A DNA stretch of 21,094 nucleotides, taken from NCBI GenBank assembly GCA_964462445.1, contig CAYWXG010000047.1, forward strand, positions 1-21,094, given 5' to 3'. The translations under genes were made by a program, and so were the position numbers. How positions within the stretch are numbered: the first letter of the stretch is position 1; each line of letters starts with the position of its first letter. The notes below the pieces were generated by a model. That model was given only the letters and a program-made list of their open reading frames with translations, searched no databases and was not told the DNA's origin. This stretch comes from JAGBWK01 sp964462445. Its GTDB lineage: Bacteria; Bacteroidota; Bacteroidia; Bacteroidales; Muribaculaceae. This document shows positions 7,343-15,542 of this stretch, piece by piece.

Positions 7343-9604
7343 TTAAAAATTAACCGTAACTGAACCGACAACGTTGGTTGGAGCTTGTGCGGAATATCCG
7401 GAATAGTGGTATATTACATTTTCTCCATTATCTACATAATATCCGGAACCAGCGTAGCCGTTACTTTCGTATTCTTCGTTAAAGATATTGTTGATAGTCA
7501 CCCCTAATCTTACATTTTTAAGACCCTTATACTTGAATGTATAGCCAAGTACAAGATTGCTTACGAAATAAGAATCGAGTGACTGGTCTAATTGCTCTGA
7601 ATTAGTCATATATTGACGCGAAACATAATGAGACTGGAGCGATGCGTCAAAACCATTCATGTTAAATGAGAAAGAGTTATTCAATATGAAGTCGGGAGAG
7701 AATGATATGCGTGTTGAGCCGTGGTTAATTGTAATCGGATTGGCATAATCATCGTCATAGATATATTCAACAAAATCCTTTATTCTATTTTTAGATAACG
7801 TGGCATTGATAGCCCAATCAAACCACCGGCACGGTTTTAATGCGAATTGTAACTCAATGCCGGCACGATAACTTGACGGGACATTTTCTGAGACCGGATT
7901 GCCGGTGTCGGAGAGTTGCCCGGTTGCAACGAGTTGGTCTTTATAATCCATATAATAGAGATTTACACCAACGTTAAATGTTTTGCCAATATAGTTATAT
8001 CCAGCTTCATAATCAAACAGACGCTCAGAGCGAGGGGCTCGCCCCGGTGCGCTATCGATAAAATTATCACGAGTGGGTTCTTTATGGGCAACCGACCATG
8101 ATGCAAATAGACGATGGTTTTGATTGGTTATATAGTTTATTCCAACTTTGGGGTTGAAGAAGTCAAATTTACGGTCTATTGCCAATTGTGTCATCTCCTC
8201 GAGATTGTAGTCGTAAGTATCTGAAATCCCTTTAATAGTATAATCTATATGGCGATATTGTAGGTCGGCATATGCGGAAAGGTTGTTTGAAAAATTTATG
8301 CTCGTTCGAGCATAAAAGCTACCATCGACTTTATGCCCGGTATTGCGGTAATATTCTTGAAGCGGGTCGATGTTTCCAACATAATTACGGACCCATGCTA
8401 CTTGTCCGAAATGGTCTCCATCAAATACATTAAATGCACCGCCAACAGTAACCGACATGTTTTTGTTGGTGTATGAAAGGTTGAATAAACCTCCACCAAA
8501 TCCATTGTCCATTTTTTTTAGGCGAACCAAATCGGATTTTTTTATAGTTTGTGTGGATTGAGATCCGTCGGGATTGTTGATTATTACATCAAATGGGATC
8601 AAGCCATATTCTTTTAGCGTACGTTTTGTTTTATATTGTTCGTAATAGCCATCTCCTTTGGTATAATGTAATGCGGCATCAAGGGTAAGTGATGATGAAA
8701 AACGATGGCGCCCAAGTAGTTGGAAATGATGTTGAGAATAATTATCAAATTGATTCGGATAATAAGCAATATTACCATCTTTATCTGTATATTCCCCACA
8801 TGGATTATAACGACGACCAAATTCCGTCATCTCTTCTTTAGATGCATAGTCCCATGCCATATAAGTTTGCTCTTTGCCACCGAATGCCAATAAACGCAAC
8901 GATGATGCCCCGGAATAATATCCCACTTGAGCAAAATAAGAGTACATATTGGCCGACGCTCGATCAATATATCCATCCGTGCCAATATTCGACAATCTAA
9001 TCTCTGCAGCCCAATGATTATTTATTAAACCTGTACCGGCTTTAATTGTTTCCATATGAGTGTTATACATCCCATAAGAGCCGGAGAATGAGGCAAATGG
9101 ATTGCGAGATGGTATGTCGGTTGCCATATTAATAGAGCCGCCAAAAGCTCCGGCGCCGTTAGTTGATGTTCCGGCTCCGCGTTGCACTTGTATATCTTTA
9201 ATTGAAGATGCCAAATCGGGCATGTTAACCCAATATACATTGTGGCTCTCGGCATCATTAATAGGGACTCCGTTTGCTGTTACGTTAATGCGTGAACCAT
9301 CTGTACCACGAATTCTAAGAGAGCTATACCCTATCCCTGTGCCAACATCTGAGGTAGTTACAACGGATGGAGTCATTGAAAGCAAATACGGAATGTCAAC
9401 CCCGTTGTTTATTCGCTCAATGTCTTTTTGAGTAATGTTGGTAAATGCAATTGGAGTTTTTGCATCTGCTCTCTGAGCAACTACTGCAACTTCACTGAGA
9501 TTGATTGCGGACACACTGTCGGATACATTATCCGAAATCCGCGCGGTTGCTGCCGATATATTAGATGCAATGGCAACAATCGTCAGAATAGACAATTTCT
9601 TCAT
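7343..9604 (-). CDS. TonB-dependent outer-membrane receptor for thiamine (riboswitch-controlled)
   Basis: 753 residues. A signal peptide (about 1-21, 'MKKLSILTIVAIASNISAATA') is followed by a TonB-box-like stretch ('LSEVAVVAQR') and a plug domain (about 45-170) with 'LLSMTPSVVTTSDVG', 'SLRIRGTDGSRINVTANGVPI' and 'IQVQRGAGTSTNGAGAFGGSINM'. The rest is a beta-barrel of alternating aromatic strands ending in 'NVVGSVTVNF', a proper outer-membrane C-terminus ending in Phe. It would bring a scarce nutrient through the outer membrane with energy from TonB. The TPP riboswitch in its leader and the downstream PnuC-type gene point to thiamine or a thiamine-like compound. The substrate is inferred from this context, not from binding residues. 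Confidence 0.9.
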   Translation of the reverse strand: MKKLSILTIVAIASNISAATARISDNVSDSVSAINLSEVAVVAQRADAKTPIAFTNITQKDIERINNGVDIPYLLSMTPSVVTTSDVGTGIGYSSLRIRGTDGSRINVTANGVPINDAESHNVYWVNMPDLASSIKDIQVQRGAGTSTNGAGAFGGSINMATDIPSRNPFASFSGSYGMYNTHMETIKAGTGLINNHWAAEIRLSNIGTDGYIDRASANMYSYFAQVGYYSGASSLRLLAFGGKEQTYMAWDYASKEEMTEFGRRYNPCGEYTDKDGNIAYYPNQFDNYSQHHFQLLGRHRFSSSLTLDAALHYTKGDGYYEQYKTKRTLKEYGLIPFDVIINNPDGSQSTQTIKKSDLVRLKKMDNGFGGGLFNLSYTNKNMSVTVGGAFNVFDGDHFGQVAWVRNYVGNIDPLQEYYRNTGHKVDGSFYARTSINFSNNLSAYADLQYRHIDYTIKGISDTYDYNLEEMTQLAIDRKFDFFNPKVGINYITNQNHRLFASWSVAHKEPTRDNFIDSAPGRAPRSERLFDYEAGYNYIGKTFNVGVNLYYMDYKDQLVATGQLSDTGNPVSENVPSSYRAGIELQFALKPCRWFDWAINATLSKNRIKDFVEYIYDDDYANPITINHGSTRISFSPDFILNNSFSFNMNGFDASLQSHYVSRQYMTNSEQLDQSLDSYFVSNLVLGYTFKYKGLKNVRLGVTINNIFNEEYESNGYAGSGYYVDNGENVIYHYSGYSAQAPTNVVGSVTVNF

Positions 9605-9610
9605 CTTTTT

Positions 9611-9690
9611 TATTCTCTACGCCGGTATTACCCGGATCAGGTTCAAAGGGTATATTCTCAGCCCATTTTTATATGAGCACCCCTATAAAA
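9611..9690 (-). promoter_or_regulatory. TPP (THI-box) riboswitch
   Basis: On the minus strand the conserved thi-box elements appear in order: GGGGTGC (9684-9678), GGCTGAGA (9663-9656), ACCC then GAACCTGATC (9645-9636) and GGGTAATACCGGCGTAGAGA (9633-9614). This is the textbook TPP aptamer. Binding of thiamine pyrophosphate would repress the receptor and transporter. The aptamer ends only about 7-10 bases before the ATG at 9604, which suggests control of translation initiation rather than a separate terminator hairpin. Confidence 0.95.
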
Positions 9691-9706
9691 TATGTTAACT
9701 GTGGCA

Positions 9707-9738
9707 CAAAGGTATGTATTTTCTCACGAAATCGGAAA
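9707..9738 (-). promoter_or_regulatory. Promoter of the thiamine uptake operon
   Basis: Minus strand TACCTTTG (9714-9707) matches the -7 consensus. A TTTC at 9738-9735 sits 20 bases upstream as an imperfect -33. Transcription would start near 9701, just ahead of the TPP aptamer. Confidence 0.6.
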
Positions 9739-9746
9739 TTTCTGTT

Positions 9747-9754
9747 TATTTTTG
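9747..9754 (+). promoter_or_regulatory. -7 element of the HU-like gene
   Basis: TATTTTTG matches TAnnTTTG; no good -33 is visible (T-rich TTTTCTC at 9719-9725). It lies downstream of the upstream candidate ATG at 9714, so transcripts starting near 9760 could only use the ATG at 9774. It is divergent from the thiamine promoter, with the two -7 elements about 32 bases apart. Confidence 0.5.
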
Positions 9755-9773
9755 TAAAAAAATTAACATTACT

Positions 9774-10052
9774 ATGGACAATAAACAATATATAACGCAG
9801 TTATCACGACGTGCTACTCTTAATTATAAAGAAACTCAACAGTTAGTTTCATCGGCAATAGCTACAATTATTGAGATTCTTTCTCAAGGCGACAACGTAG
9901 CTATACCGACATTCGGAACTTTTGGCACAGAGAAACGAGATGAATATATTGATGTTGACTCGAATACAGGTAAGCGTATGTTATTCCCGCCATCGATAAA
10001 AGTTGTGTTTAATCCAGGTACTATTTTATCAAAATCTATTAGTTCAAAGTAA
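9774..10052 (+). CDS. HU/IHF-like DNA-binding protein
   Basis: 92 residues from the chosen ATG. The N-terminal helices 'YITQLSRRATLNYKETQQLVSSAIATIIEIL' and the following 'GDNVAIPTFGTFGTEKR...' fit the HU/IHF fold: dimerising helices, then the strands that lead into the DNA-gripping arm. The arm-side 'NTGKRMLFPPSIKVVFNPGTILSKSI' parallels the NPxTG...IPA...FKPG pattern of HU, with the usual RNP replaced by 'VDSNTG'. A longer frame begins at 9714, but the promoter lies inside it and the added residues do not fit the family, so 9774 is preferred. Its stop overlaps the ATG of the next gene by one base (TAATG), which suggests translational coupling. Confidence 0.85.
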   Translation: MDNKQYITQLSRRATLNYKETQQLVSSAIATIIEILSQGDNVAIPTFGTFGTEKRDEYIDVDSNTGKRMLFPPSIKVVFNPGTILSKSISSK

Positions 10053-11155
10053 TGAAACAAATAGTTGCAATATCAGCATTTGCAGAAACGCTTGCTCGTC
10101 AGTCGGGGTATACGGTTGACTTTTGCGAACGTTTTACACTCGAAATGTTTAAAACTATCGCGGATGAATTAAAAGAGTCAAATAGCGTTACGATAAAGGG
10201 GTTGGGACGTTTTTATGTAACAGAAAAAGGTAATGTTGAATTTAGTCCGGACACTAATTTTGCGGCTGATGTTAATGCCCCTTTCGATTGCTTTGAACCG
10301 GAAATACTTACTGAGGAGATAACAGAAAGACAGTTGTCGATAGGATTAGAGAATCTTGCTATTGAAGAAAATATTGACGAAAGTTTAGTCGTTGAAACTC
10401 CGATAGAATCACTGTCTGATAACCTTGAAGGTAAAAATGACATTGAAGATGATACTTTATCATTATCTATTGTTGTAGATAACGAATCTGATGCAGTAGA
10501 GCAACAAGAGTCTCCCAAAGAAGATGATGATTTTGTGGGGGAAAAGATAGTTGATGTAGTTGATGAAGCGTCAGATTCGGAACAAGAAGTCTCAGCCTCT
10601 ATAATAATGGCGAATGAAGTCGCGGAATCAACAATCACTAATGCGGAATCTATAGAGAATACCATACCCCATCGTCGTCGCTCCATAATGACATTTATTG
10701 GTGGAGTTTTACTGGGTGGTATTATAGGAGCTGCAATCACCTACTATGTAGTGGCCCCAAAAAACGTCGCTGACAATGCGATGAACGAATTTACAACCAT
10801 CGATATCCCGGTAGCTGTAATTGATAGTATTTCCAACGAAATAATTGTAGATAGTATAATTTCTACAGCGCAGGAATCTATAATAGTAGAAGATTCAGAA
10901 ATAACTAATGAGGTATATGATTATGTGACATCTACCCTTGCGCAGCTGTCAAGAAAGCATTTTGGTACGTACGAATTTTGGGTATATATATATGAAGAAA
11001 ATAAAGATGTGATTTCCGACCCTGATTTTGTTGAACCAAATACCAAAGTTCGTATACCTAACGCAGAGAAGTATGGTATTGATGCAAATAATCGTACGAG
11101 CATTAATAATGCTCTAAAGAAGTCTCAAGAAATAGCACTTCTGCGCAAAAAATAA
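10052..11155 (+). CDS. Membrane-anchored HU-domain protein with C-terminal LysM domain
   Basis: 367 residues in three parts. Residues 1-90 are HU-like ('FAETLARQSGYTVDFCERFTLEMFKTIADEL', 'SVTIKGLGRFYV', ending 'NAPFDCFEPE'), the version with a shortened arm. Residues 91-205 are highly acidic and low in complexity, rich in Glu, Asp and Ser. A transmembrane helix follows at about 212-234 ('MTFIGGVLLGGIIGAAITYYVV'), preceded by 'HRRRS', which puts the HU part in the cytoplasm. Beyond a linker, residues about 288-340 resemble LysM ('TLAQLSRKHFGTYEFWVYIYEENKD...PNTKVRIP'), which binds glycan in peptidoglycan. The protein could tether DNA, or a regulator of it, to the cell wall. HU domain plus membrane segment plus wall-binding domain is known in Bacteroidetes, but the role is not established. 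Confidence 0.85.
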   Translation: MKQIVAISAFAETLARQSGYTVDFCERFTLEMFKTIADELKESNSVTIKGLGRFYVTEKGNVEFSPDTNFAADVNAPFDCFEPEILTEEITERQLSIGLENLAIEENIDESLVVETPIESLSDNLEGKNDIEDDTLSLSIVVDNESDAVEQQESPKEDDDFVGEKIVDVVDEASDSEQEVSASIIMANEVAESTITNAESIENTIPHRRRSIMTFIGGVLLGGIIGAAITYYVVAPKNVADNAMNEFTTIDIPVAVIDSISNEIIVDSIISTAQESIIVEDSEITNEVYDYVTSTLAQLSRKHFGTYEFWVYIYEENKDVISDPDFVEPNTKVRIPNAEKYGIDANNRTSINNALKKSQEIALLRKK

Positions 11156-11166
11156 GATGCAAATAT

Positions 11167-12294
11167 TTATACCGGGATTACAAGCATTGGAATATCGGCA
11201 TGAAGTAGAAGCTTGTTCGCAAGGCTGGGATTGAAAAAACGTGAGAATACATTACGTTTTTTGTTTGGAATTGCAACAAGGTTGACTTTCTGTTCGCGAG
11301 CAATTCGATTGTATTCACTATCAAGTTTACTAATTGCAATTTCTTCAGAATTAACCTTGAATGTGGGGTAATGTTTTGTGCAGTATTCTACAAGAGACTT
11401 AATCGCTTTTCTGTCGCTTGATGACAATTCTTTCTTCCCGGGAATATGTAGGATAGTAATCTCTAACGGTATATTAACAAATAATCGGTAAATACCTTCG
11501 AGTGCTAATAAGTCTTCTTGCTCAAGATTACAAAAGAATAAAATTCGAGTGATATCGGTAGCTCTCTCAAGTGTTACATTTTCCGGGATACTAAATACCG
11601 GGAATTTGCAAGAATCAAGTACTTGTGCAGTGACGCTACCTATCAATTCTTCTTCTTTTCGTTCTGCTCCACGAGTGCCCATTACTATAAGTATGGGCGA
11701 CATTGTTTTCGCCGTTTCATTAATTACGTCTTCCGGCACACCTTCAGTTATGAGTGTACTAAATTTAACCGGTGGAATTTCTCCATTTTTTATGTATTGA
11801 CGTAGTTGCGTTTCAAACAATCCCATCGTAATGCGTGCAGCACGCATTAACGCATTGCCTACTTCCTGACTCTCCGCGAGTTCAAATGAGAAAGAGTCGG
11901 TCAGTTGTACTCGCTTGGATAACGCAGGATTAATGAATGAATTTAATAATAAAATACGAGCCTTATGCCTATATGCTACATCAAAAGCCATAATAGTTGC
12001 TCTCATAGAATAGTCAGAGAAATCTATAGGCACAAGAATTAAAGGGTCAGTCTTATCGGTTGGTTGTTCACATTCATCTTGTAGAGCAAAGATGTCAGAA
12101 TTCTCAATAATACGTAGCGCTTGAGGTAGATCGGTTTCCTTAATCCTTACTCTCACTCCAGATGATACTACAGGTGTGGATAGATTAACATTGTGTAAAA
12201 CAGCGGTCACGCCTTCGCGCTCAAGCATATTTTTGAGCGCGACAGCGTGATCGTAAGTGTGTATAGCTACTGTTATTAATCTTTCCTCTTCCAT
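11167..12294 (-). CDS. Universal stress protein with N-terminal DUF2007-like domain
   Basis: 375 residues. Residues 1-65 ('LITVAIHTYDHAVALKNMLEREGVTAVLHN...VRVRIKETDLPQALRII') look like the DUF2007 putative signal-transducing fold. Residues about 75-220 form a UspA domain starting 'LILVPIDFSDYSMRA' and carrying 'GTRGAERKEEELIGSVT', which keeps the G-x2-G-x9-G-S pattern of ATP-binding Usp proteins. Residues about 225-375 are a second, degenerate Usp domain that ends 'LLLHADIPMLVIPV' and lacks that pattern. The protein is probably cytoplasmic. It follows the small DNA-binding gene by 33 bases on the same strand, so they may be co-transcribed. It converges on the HU-LysM gene with an 11-base gap and no visible terminator between them. 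The activating signal is unknown. Confidence 0.87.
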   Translation of the reverse strand: MEEERLITVAIHTYDHAVALKNMLEREGVTAVLHNVNLSTPVVSSGVRVRIKETDLPQALRIIENSDIFALQDECEQPTDKTDPLILVPIDFSDYSMRATIMAFDVAYRHKARILLLNSFINPALSKRVQLTDSFSFELAESQEVGNALMRAARITMGLFETQLRQYIKNGEIPPVKFSTLITEGVPEDVINETAKTMSPILIVMGTRGAERKEEELIGSVTAQVLDSCKFPVFSIPENVTLERATDITRILFFCNLEQEDLLALEGIYRLFVNIPLEITILHIPGKKELSSSDRKAIKSLVEYCTKHYPTFKVNSEEIAISKLDSEYNRIAREQKVNLVAIPNKKRNVFSRFFNPSLANKLLLHADIPMLVIPV

Positions 12295-12327
12295 TTCGGT
12301 AGAGACTGATTATATAGTTATTTTGTT

Positions 12328-12585
12328 TTAATTTTTTTCCTGCTCTTGCAATATTTCAACGGCCATATCATAGATAGTAGTGTCGTCAAGAACAACAATA
12401 CCTCCATCAGGACCCGGTTCAATGTGAACACCACAATTTTTGCCAAATTCGTAATTGGTGCCTCCGAAATAATTTCTGACGGTTTGAACAGTGATATTGA
12501 GTTTATCAGCAATACGATGTGTTGCACCGTCAGGTAAACTGTCTTTGAGACGGCGAAGTTCATTGAATGTGATTGTTTTTGTCAT
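12328..12585 (-). CDS. Small HTH-like DNA-binding protein conserved in Bacteroidales
   Basis: 85 residues. The first half ('ITFNELRRLKDSLPDGATHRIADKLNITVQTVRNYFGG') reads as a helix-turn-helix of the kind that recognises DNA through the 'TVQTVRNYF' helix. The second half has a short acidic tail 'GVHIEPGPDGGIVVLDDTTIYDMAVEIL' found in a conserved but uncharacterised Bacteroidales group. An inverted repeat (12625-12653) lies in its leader and may be an operator. The universal stress gene follows 33 bases downstream, so it may be its target or simply operon partner. The function is inferred only from the fold. Confidence 0.75.
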   Translation of the reverse strand: MTKTITFNELRRLKDSLPDGATHRIADKLNITVQTVRNYFGGTNYEFGKNCGVHIEPGPDGGIVVLDDTTIYDMAVEILQEQEKN

Positions 12586-12624
12586 GATATTTAAATTTTA
12601 ATTAATGAATATTTGATTAAATAC

Positions 12625-12653
12625 GTGATAAAATTAAAAAAAGTATTTATCAC
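12625..12653. promoter_or_regulatory. Inverted repeat in the leader of the HTH gene
   Basis: GTGATAAA at 12625-12632 and TTTATCAC at 12646-12653 are perfect 8-bp arms around a 13-base AT-rich loop, about 40 bases upstream of the start at 12585. It could be an operator for the HTH protein or a leader hairpin. I found no consensus promoter in the 190 bases upstream; TTTATTTG at 12695-12688 is the nearest approach to a -7 element. Confidence 0.45.
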
Positions 12654-12775
12654 CCTCTAAATTATTAATATAATCTGAATTTGCCAAATAAATATTGAAA
12701 AAGATTTTTATGTTTTACGACATATTTTTGCTCGAATTGTTCTTACTATCTAATAATCAAGCATTGCCGATACAT

Positions 12776-12808
12776 AAAGAGTGAAATCAATAAAAGATTT
12801 CACTCTTT
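12776..12808. terminator. Terminator of the Bat operon
   Basis: Perfect 13-bp arms, AAAGAGTGAAATC and its complement, around a 7-base loop. It begins 7 bases after the batE stop codon. The U-runs are short on both sides. Position and stability make it the likely end of the moxR-to-batE transcript. Confidence 0.75.
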
Positions 12809-12814
12809 GTCTTT

Positions 12815-13669
12815 TCAGATAATTTCGATATCCTTTGCATCAATCCACGCTCTATTATCTCCGGCCGCTTCAACTTCTACCCATTTCTTCACTTTAGAAT
12901 CATACGGTGTTGTTAATTCACGTATTACTTTCACTTTGCTCCCCTCATGTAGTAACATTGCTTTTTGTGATTCTGAAGATGGGGAGGTTGATAATTGTGC
13001 GGATTTTGCTATAATAATTGCTTCTTTATTCCCAGAAACAATAGAGGCAGCATTAATTGTTATGATTATACTTACAATATTAATTATAAATAATGCGATT
13101 GCTGTGAAAAAGTATATTTTTCTTAGGCGTATATTATTACTAAATATGTACCCTCCAACAAGAATTAGGACGCCAACAAAAATAATTATTGAAACAATTG
13201 CCCAACCATTGGGTGAAAACATTTGCATTGACTTCTCTACAAGAACATTTGTAATCCCGTCGCTTGCTTGAACATCGATGAGTTTTGCTCTGACAAATTC
13301 AAGATTTGCTCTTATGTCTTCGTCGGTGGGATCGAGGCGCAATGCTCGTTCGTAGTTGATAATTGCTTTCGCTAATGAATCAACACGATAATATGCATTC
13401 CCTAAATTATAATAAATAGAAGCAGAACTACCCTCTTTTTTAATAGCCTCGTTGTATAATTTGATTGCCTTTAGATAATCCTGTTCGGTGCCTCGCATAT
13501 ATGCGGTGTCGGCTGCGGCATCAAGGGATTCCTGTGCAGCTTTGATTTCGAGATTTTGGTTGCCATTATCATTGATAGAATCGATGTGGTTTTCGCTTTG
13601 TGCTAATGCCACACTTGATATCATAATCGCTATTGCAGGCAATATTATATATTTATATATTGATTTCAT
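12815..13669 (-). CDS. batE: BatE: TPR and SH3-domain membrane protein
   Basis: 284 residues. A signal peptide or anchor (1-23) precedes a TPR region (about 52-125, with 'SIYYNLGNAYYRVDSLAKAIINYERALRLDP'). Two membrane segments follow (about 155-176 and 184-206), and then a C-terminal SH3-like domain (about 217-284: 'LHEGSKVKVIREL...WVEVEA...AWIDAKDIEII'). This is the usual BatE layout: TPR for protein contacts and SH3 at the end, on the periplasmic side by inference. It is the last gene of the operon, 17 bases after batD and directly before the terminator. A similar product could be annotated simply as TPR/SH3 protein; the operon position decides for BatE. Confidence 0.9.
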   Translation of the reverse strand: MKSIYKYIILPAIAIMISSVALAQSENHIDSINDNGNQNLEIKAAQESLDAAADTAYMRGTEQDYLKAIKLYNEAIKKEGSSASIYYNLGNAYYRVDSLAKAIINYERALRLDPTDEDIRANLEFVRAKLIDVQASDGITNVLVEKSMQMFSPNGWAIVSIIIFVGVLILVGGYIFSNNIRLRKIYFFTAIALFIINIVSIIITINAASIVSGNKEAIIIAKSAQLSTSPSSESQKAMLLHEGSKVKVIRELTTPYDSKVKKWVEVEAAGDNRAWIDAKDIEII

Positions 13670-13686
13670 TGTCGTAAAATTTACAC

Positions 13687-15486
13687 TTATTTACTTATTG
13701 ATTGAAGAGCATTCATTGCTTCAAACGCAGAGTCATATACATCTTTCAGTGGTCGATTGAGTGACTCAGGAGTATATCTTGCCATTTCACATTCATCAAG
13801 CACTTCGATTACTTTTGATATGGTGCATTCATCTGCGCCATGTTGCAATAATTCCTCGCTGATGTTACTGCGTGTTAGTGATGAAATAGGCATACTTAAT
13901 TTATCACTGATATACCCCCACAATGCTTTAAGGATGGCATCATAGAATGCTGCGCTATCGTTTTTATTCATCAAGTTATTTGCAACAGCTAATCGTTTCC
14001 TTGCAACCTTACCGGCTTTAGTGCGGCGCATCCCTACTACATCTGCATTCGCTTTGTGTCGTTTGATTGCTATAAGGGTAATAATAACCAAGATTATTAT
14101 TAGGAGAGGATAGATTGCCCAATATAGTATTGTTTTTGCATACAATATGTGAGTATGGGAAAGAGATTTATCTCCGGTTTTAATGTGGCGTATATCTGTA
14201 TTTTTAACCTTAACAGTTGTTTGGCTGGAATCCTGGCTTCCACCGCCCACTCCTTTTGCTACATTGATATTATATGACGGCAATTCTATCGTAATATATT
14301 CATTCTTAGCTGGATCGAAATAGACGAATGGCGATGCCTTAATTTCAAATTCACCTACAGCTTCAGGAACAAATGTATATTCGATAGTCATTTTTCCCGT
14401 TACATTCGAGCCGGAAACACGAGCTTCGACATTTTTGTTGGGAGTGTATTGTTGGAATTCTTCAGGGAATGTGACTTTGGGGGAATTTATATATTTAATA
14501 TTCCCTGTTCCTGAAATATTGTAAGTTAGAGTTGCCGCCTCATTTGTGCGTAATTCTTGAGTGGTTAAGTTACTTGATACTTCAAATTTTCCAACTGCAT
14601 TATCGAAATCAATAGGAGCCGATGATGGTAGTGCTTTTACGTTGATAACTACATCACTTGATGGGAGTTTTACGCTACGTTCTATTGGTCGCGTCATGTA
14701 GAAATAGCCATTGTTGATTCTCTCGAATTGTTGTACTATAATGTCGTATGTGCCTGTTTTTAGTGTCAGTTTCCCGGCTTTTTGAGGGAATAAGATATAT
14801 TTACGTAAATCTACAACGCGATAGTTTTGTCCATTATAATGCTCAATATTGACAGGGTTTTCTTTTAGTTCAACTTCTTCAATCAAGAATCCCTCATATG
14901 ATTCTGGAGTAGTCTGGTTAAAAGAAGATATACCATCATATCTTGTATATAGTTTTAACACACATTCAACGGCTTCCTGTTCGTAGACCGTTGATTTATT
15001 TAGAGAGGCTCTGACAAAGATGTCTTTTTCAGAGATTTTTTGGTCAGGTGTTTGTGTCGAGATGTCGCCAGGTCGAGCTTGGGATTGATTATTAGAACTC
15101 TTATCGGCAGGTAATACATTAAATGACGTAGAACTTGAATACAACGTTTTGCCATCAACAACAATAGAGGCTTCCGGAATAGTATAATTCCCTTCTTTAT
15201 CTGCTCTATAAACATAGGTGTAATCTATTGTAGAGTTAGAGGTTGATACACCATTAATAATTTGGTATGATTGTGTTGTGGATCGAGAAGGTCCATATAG
15301 GAGTTGACAACCTTTAATCTCCGTTACGGATGGATTCCCGGCTTGTGCATTCGATAGCCTATATACTACTCTAAATTGTTCACCGGCAATGACATTACGT
15401 GGTGGTATCACAGAGAAGGATACTTCTGCTGAAATACCAATTGCGACAAATAAAAAATTTATTATGAATATACTAATTCGTTTCAT
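13687..15486 (-). CDS. batD: BatD: large periplasmic oxygen-tolerance protein
   Basis: 599 residues, typical for BatD. After a signal peptide (1-20) comes 'EVSFSVIPPRNVIAGEQFRVVYRLSNA', the hallmark beginning of the BatD family. The following beta-rich Ig-like repeats include 'DIFVRASLNKSTVYEQEAVECVLKLYTRY' and 'FEVSSNLTTQELRTNEAATLTYNISGTGNIKYI'. A single membrane helix lies at about 452-474 ('AIYPLLIIILVIITLIAI'), and a cytoplasmic helical tail contains 'AAFYDAILKALWGYISDKL'. The bulk is therefore periplasmic. It follows batC by 56 bases, the largest gap between the five bat genes. BatD is thought to work with the membrane vWA proteins BatA and BatB, but its exact role is unknown. Confidence 0.94.
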   Translation of the reverse strand: MKRISIFIINFLFVAIGISAEVSFSVIPPRNVIAGEQFRVVYRLSNAQAGNPSVTEIKGCQLLYGPSRSTTQSYQIINGVSTSNSTIDYTYVYRADKEGNYTIPEASIVVDGKTLYSSSTSFNVLPADKSSNNQSQARPGDISTQTPDQKISEKDIFVRASLNKSTVYEQEAVECVLKLYTRYDGISSFNQTTPESYEGFLIEEVELKENPVNIEHYNGQNYRVVDLRKYILFPQKAGKLTLKTGTYDIIVQQFERINNGYFYMTRPIERSVKLPSSDVVINVKALPSSAPIDFDNAVGKFEVSSNLTTQELRTNEAATLTYNISGTGNIKYINSPKVTFPEEFQQYTPNKNVEARVSGSNVTGKMTIEYTFVPEAVGEFEIKASPFVYFDPAKNEYITIELPSYNINVAKGVGGGSQDSSQTTVKVKNTDIRHIKTGDKSLSHTHILYAKTILYWAIYPLLIIILVIITLIAIKRHKANADVVGMRRTKAGKVARKRLAVANNLMNKNDSAAFYDAILKALWGYISDKLSMPISSLTRSNISEELLQHGADECTISKVIEVLDECEMARYTPESLNRPLKDVYDSAFEAMNALQSISK

Positions 15487-15542
15487 TATCGAAAAGATAA
15501 TTTATTCGTTATTATTATGACAGTACACCACCTTCTTACTAA

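Noticed and set aside
9714..9773. Longer start for the HU-like gene at 9714
   Set aside because: The promoter lies within these 60 bases and the 20 added residues do not resemble HU N-termini.
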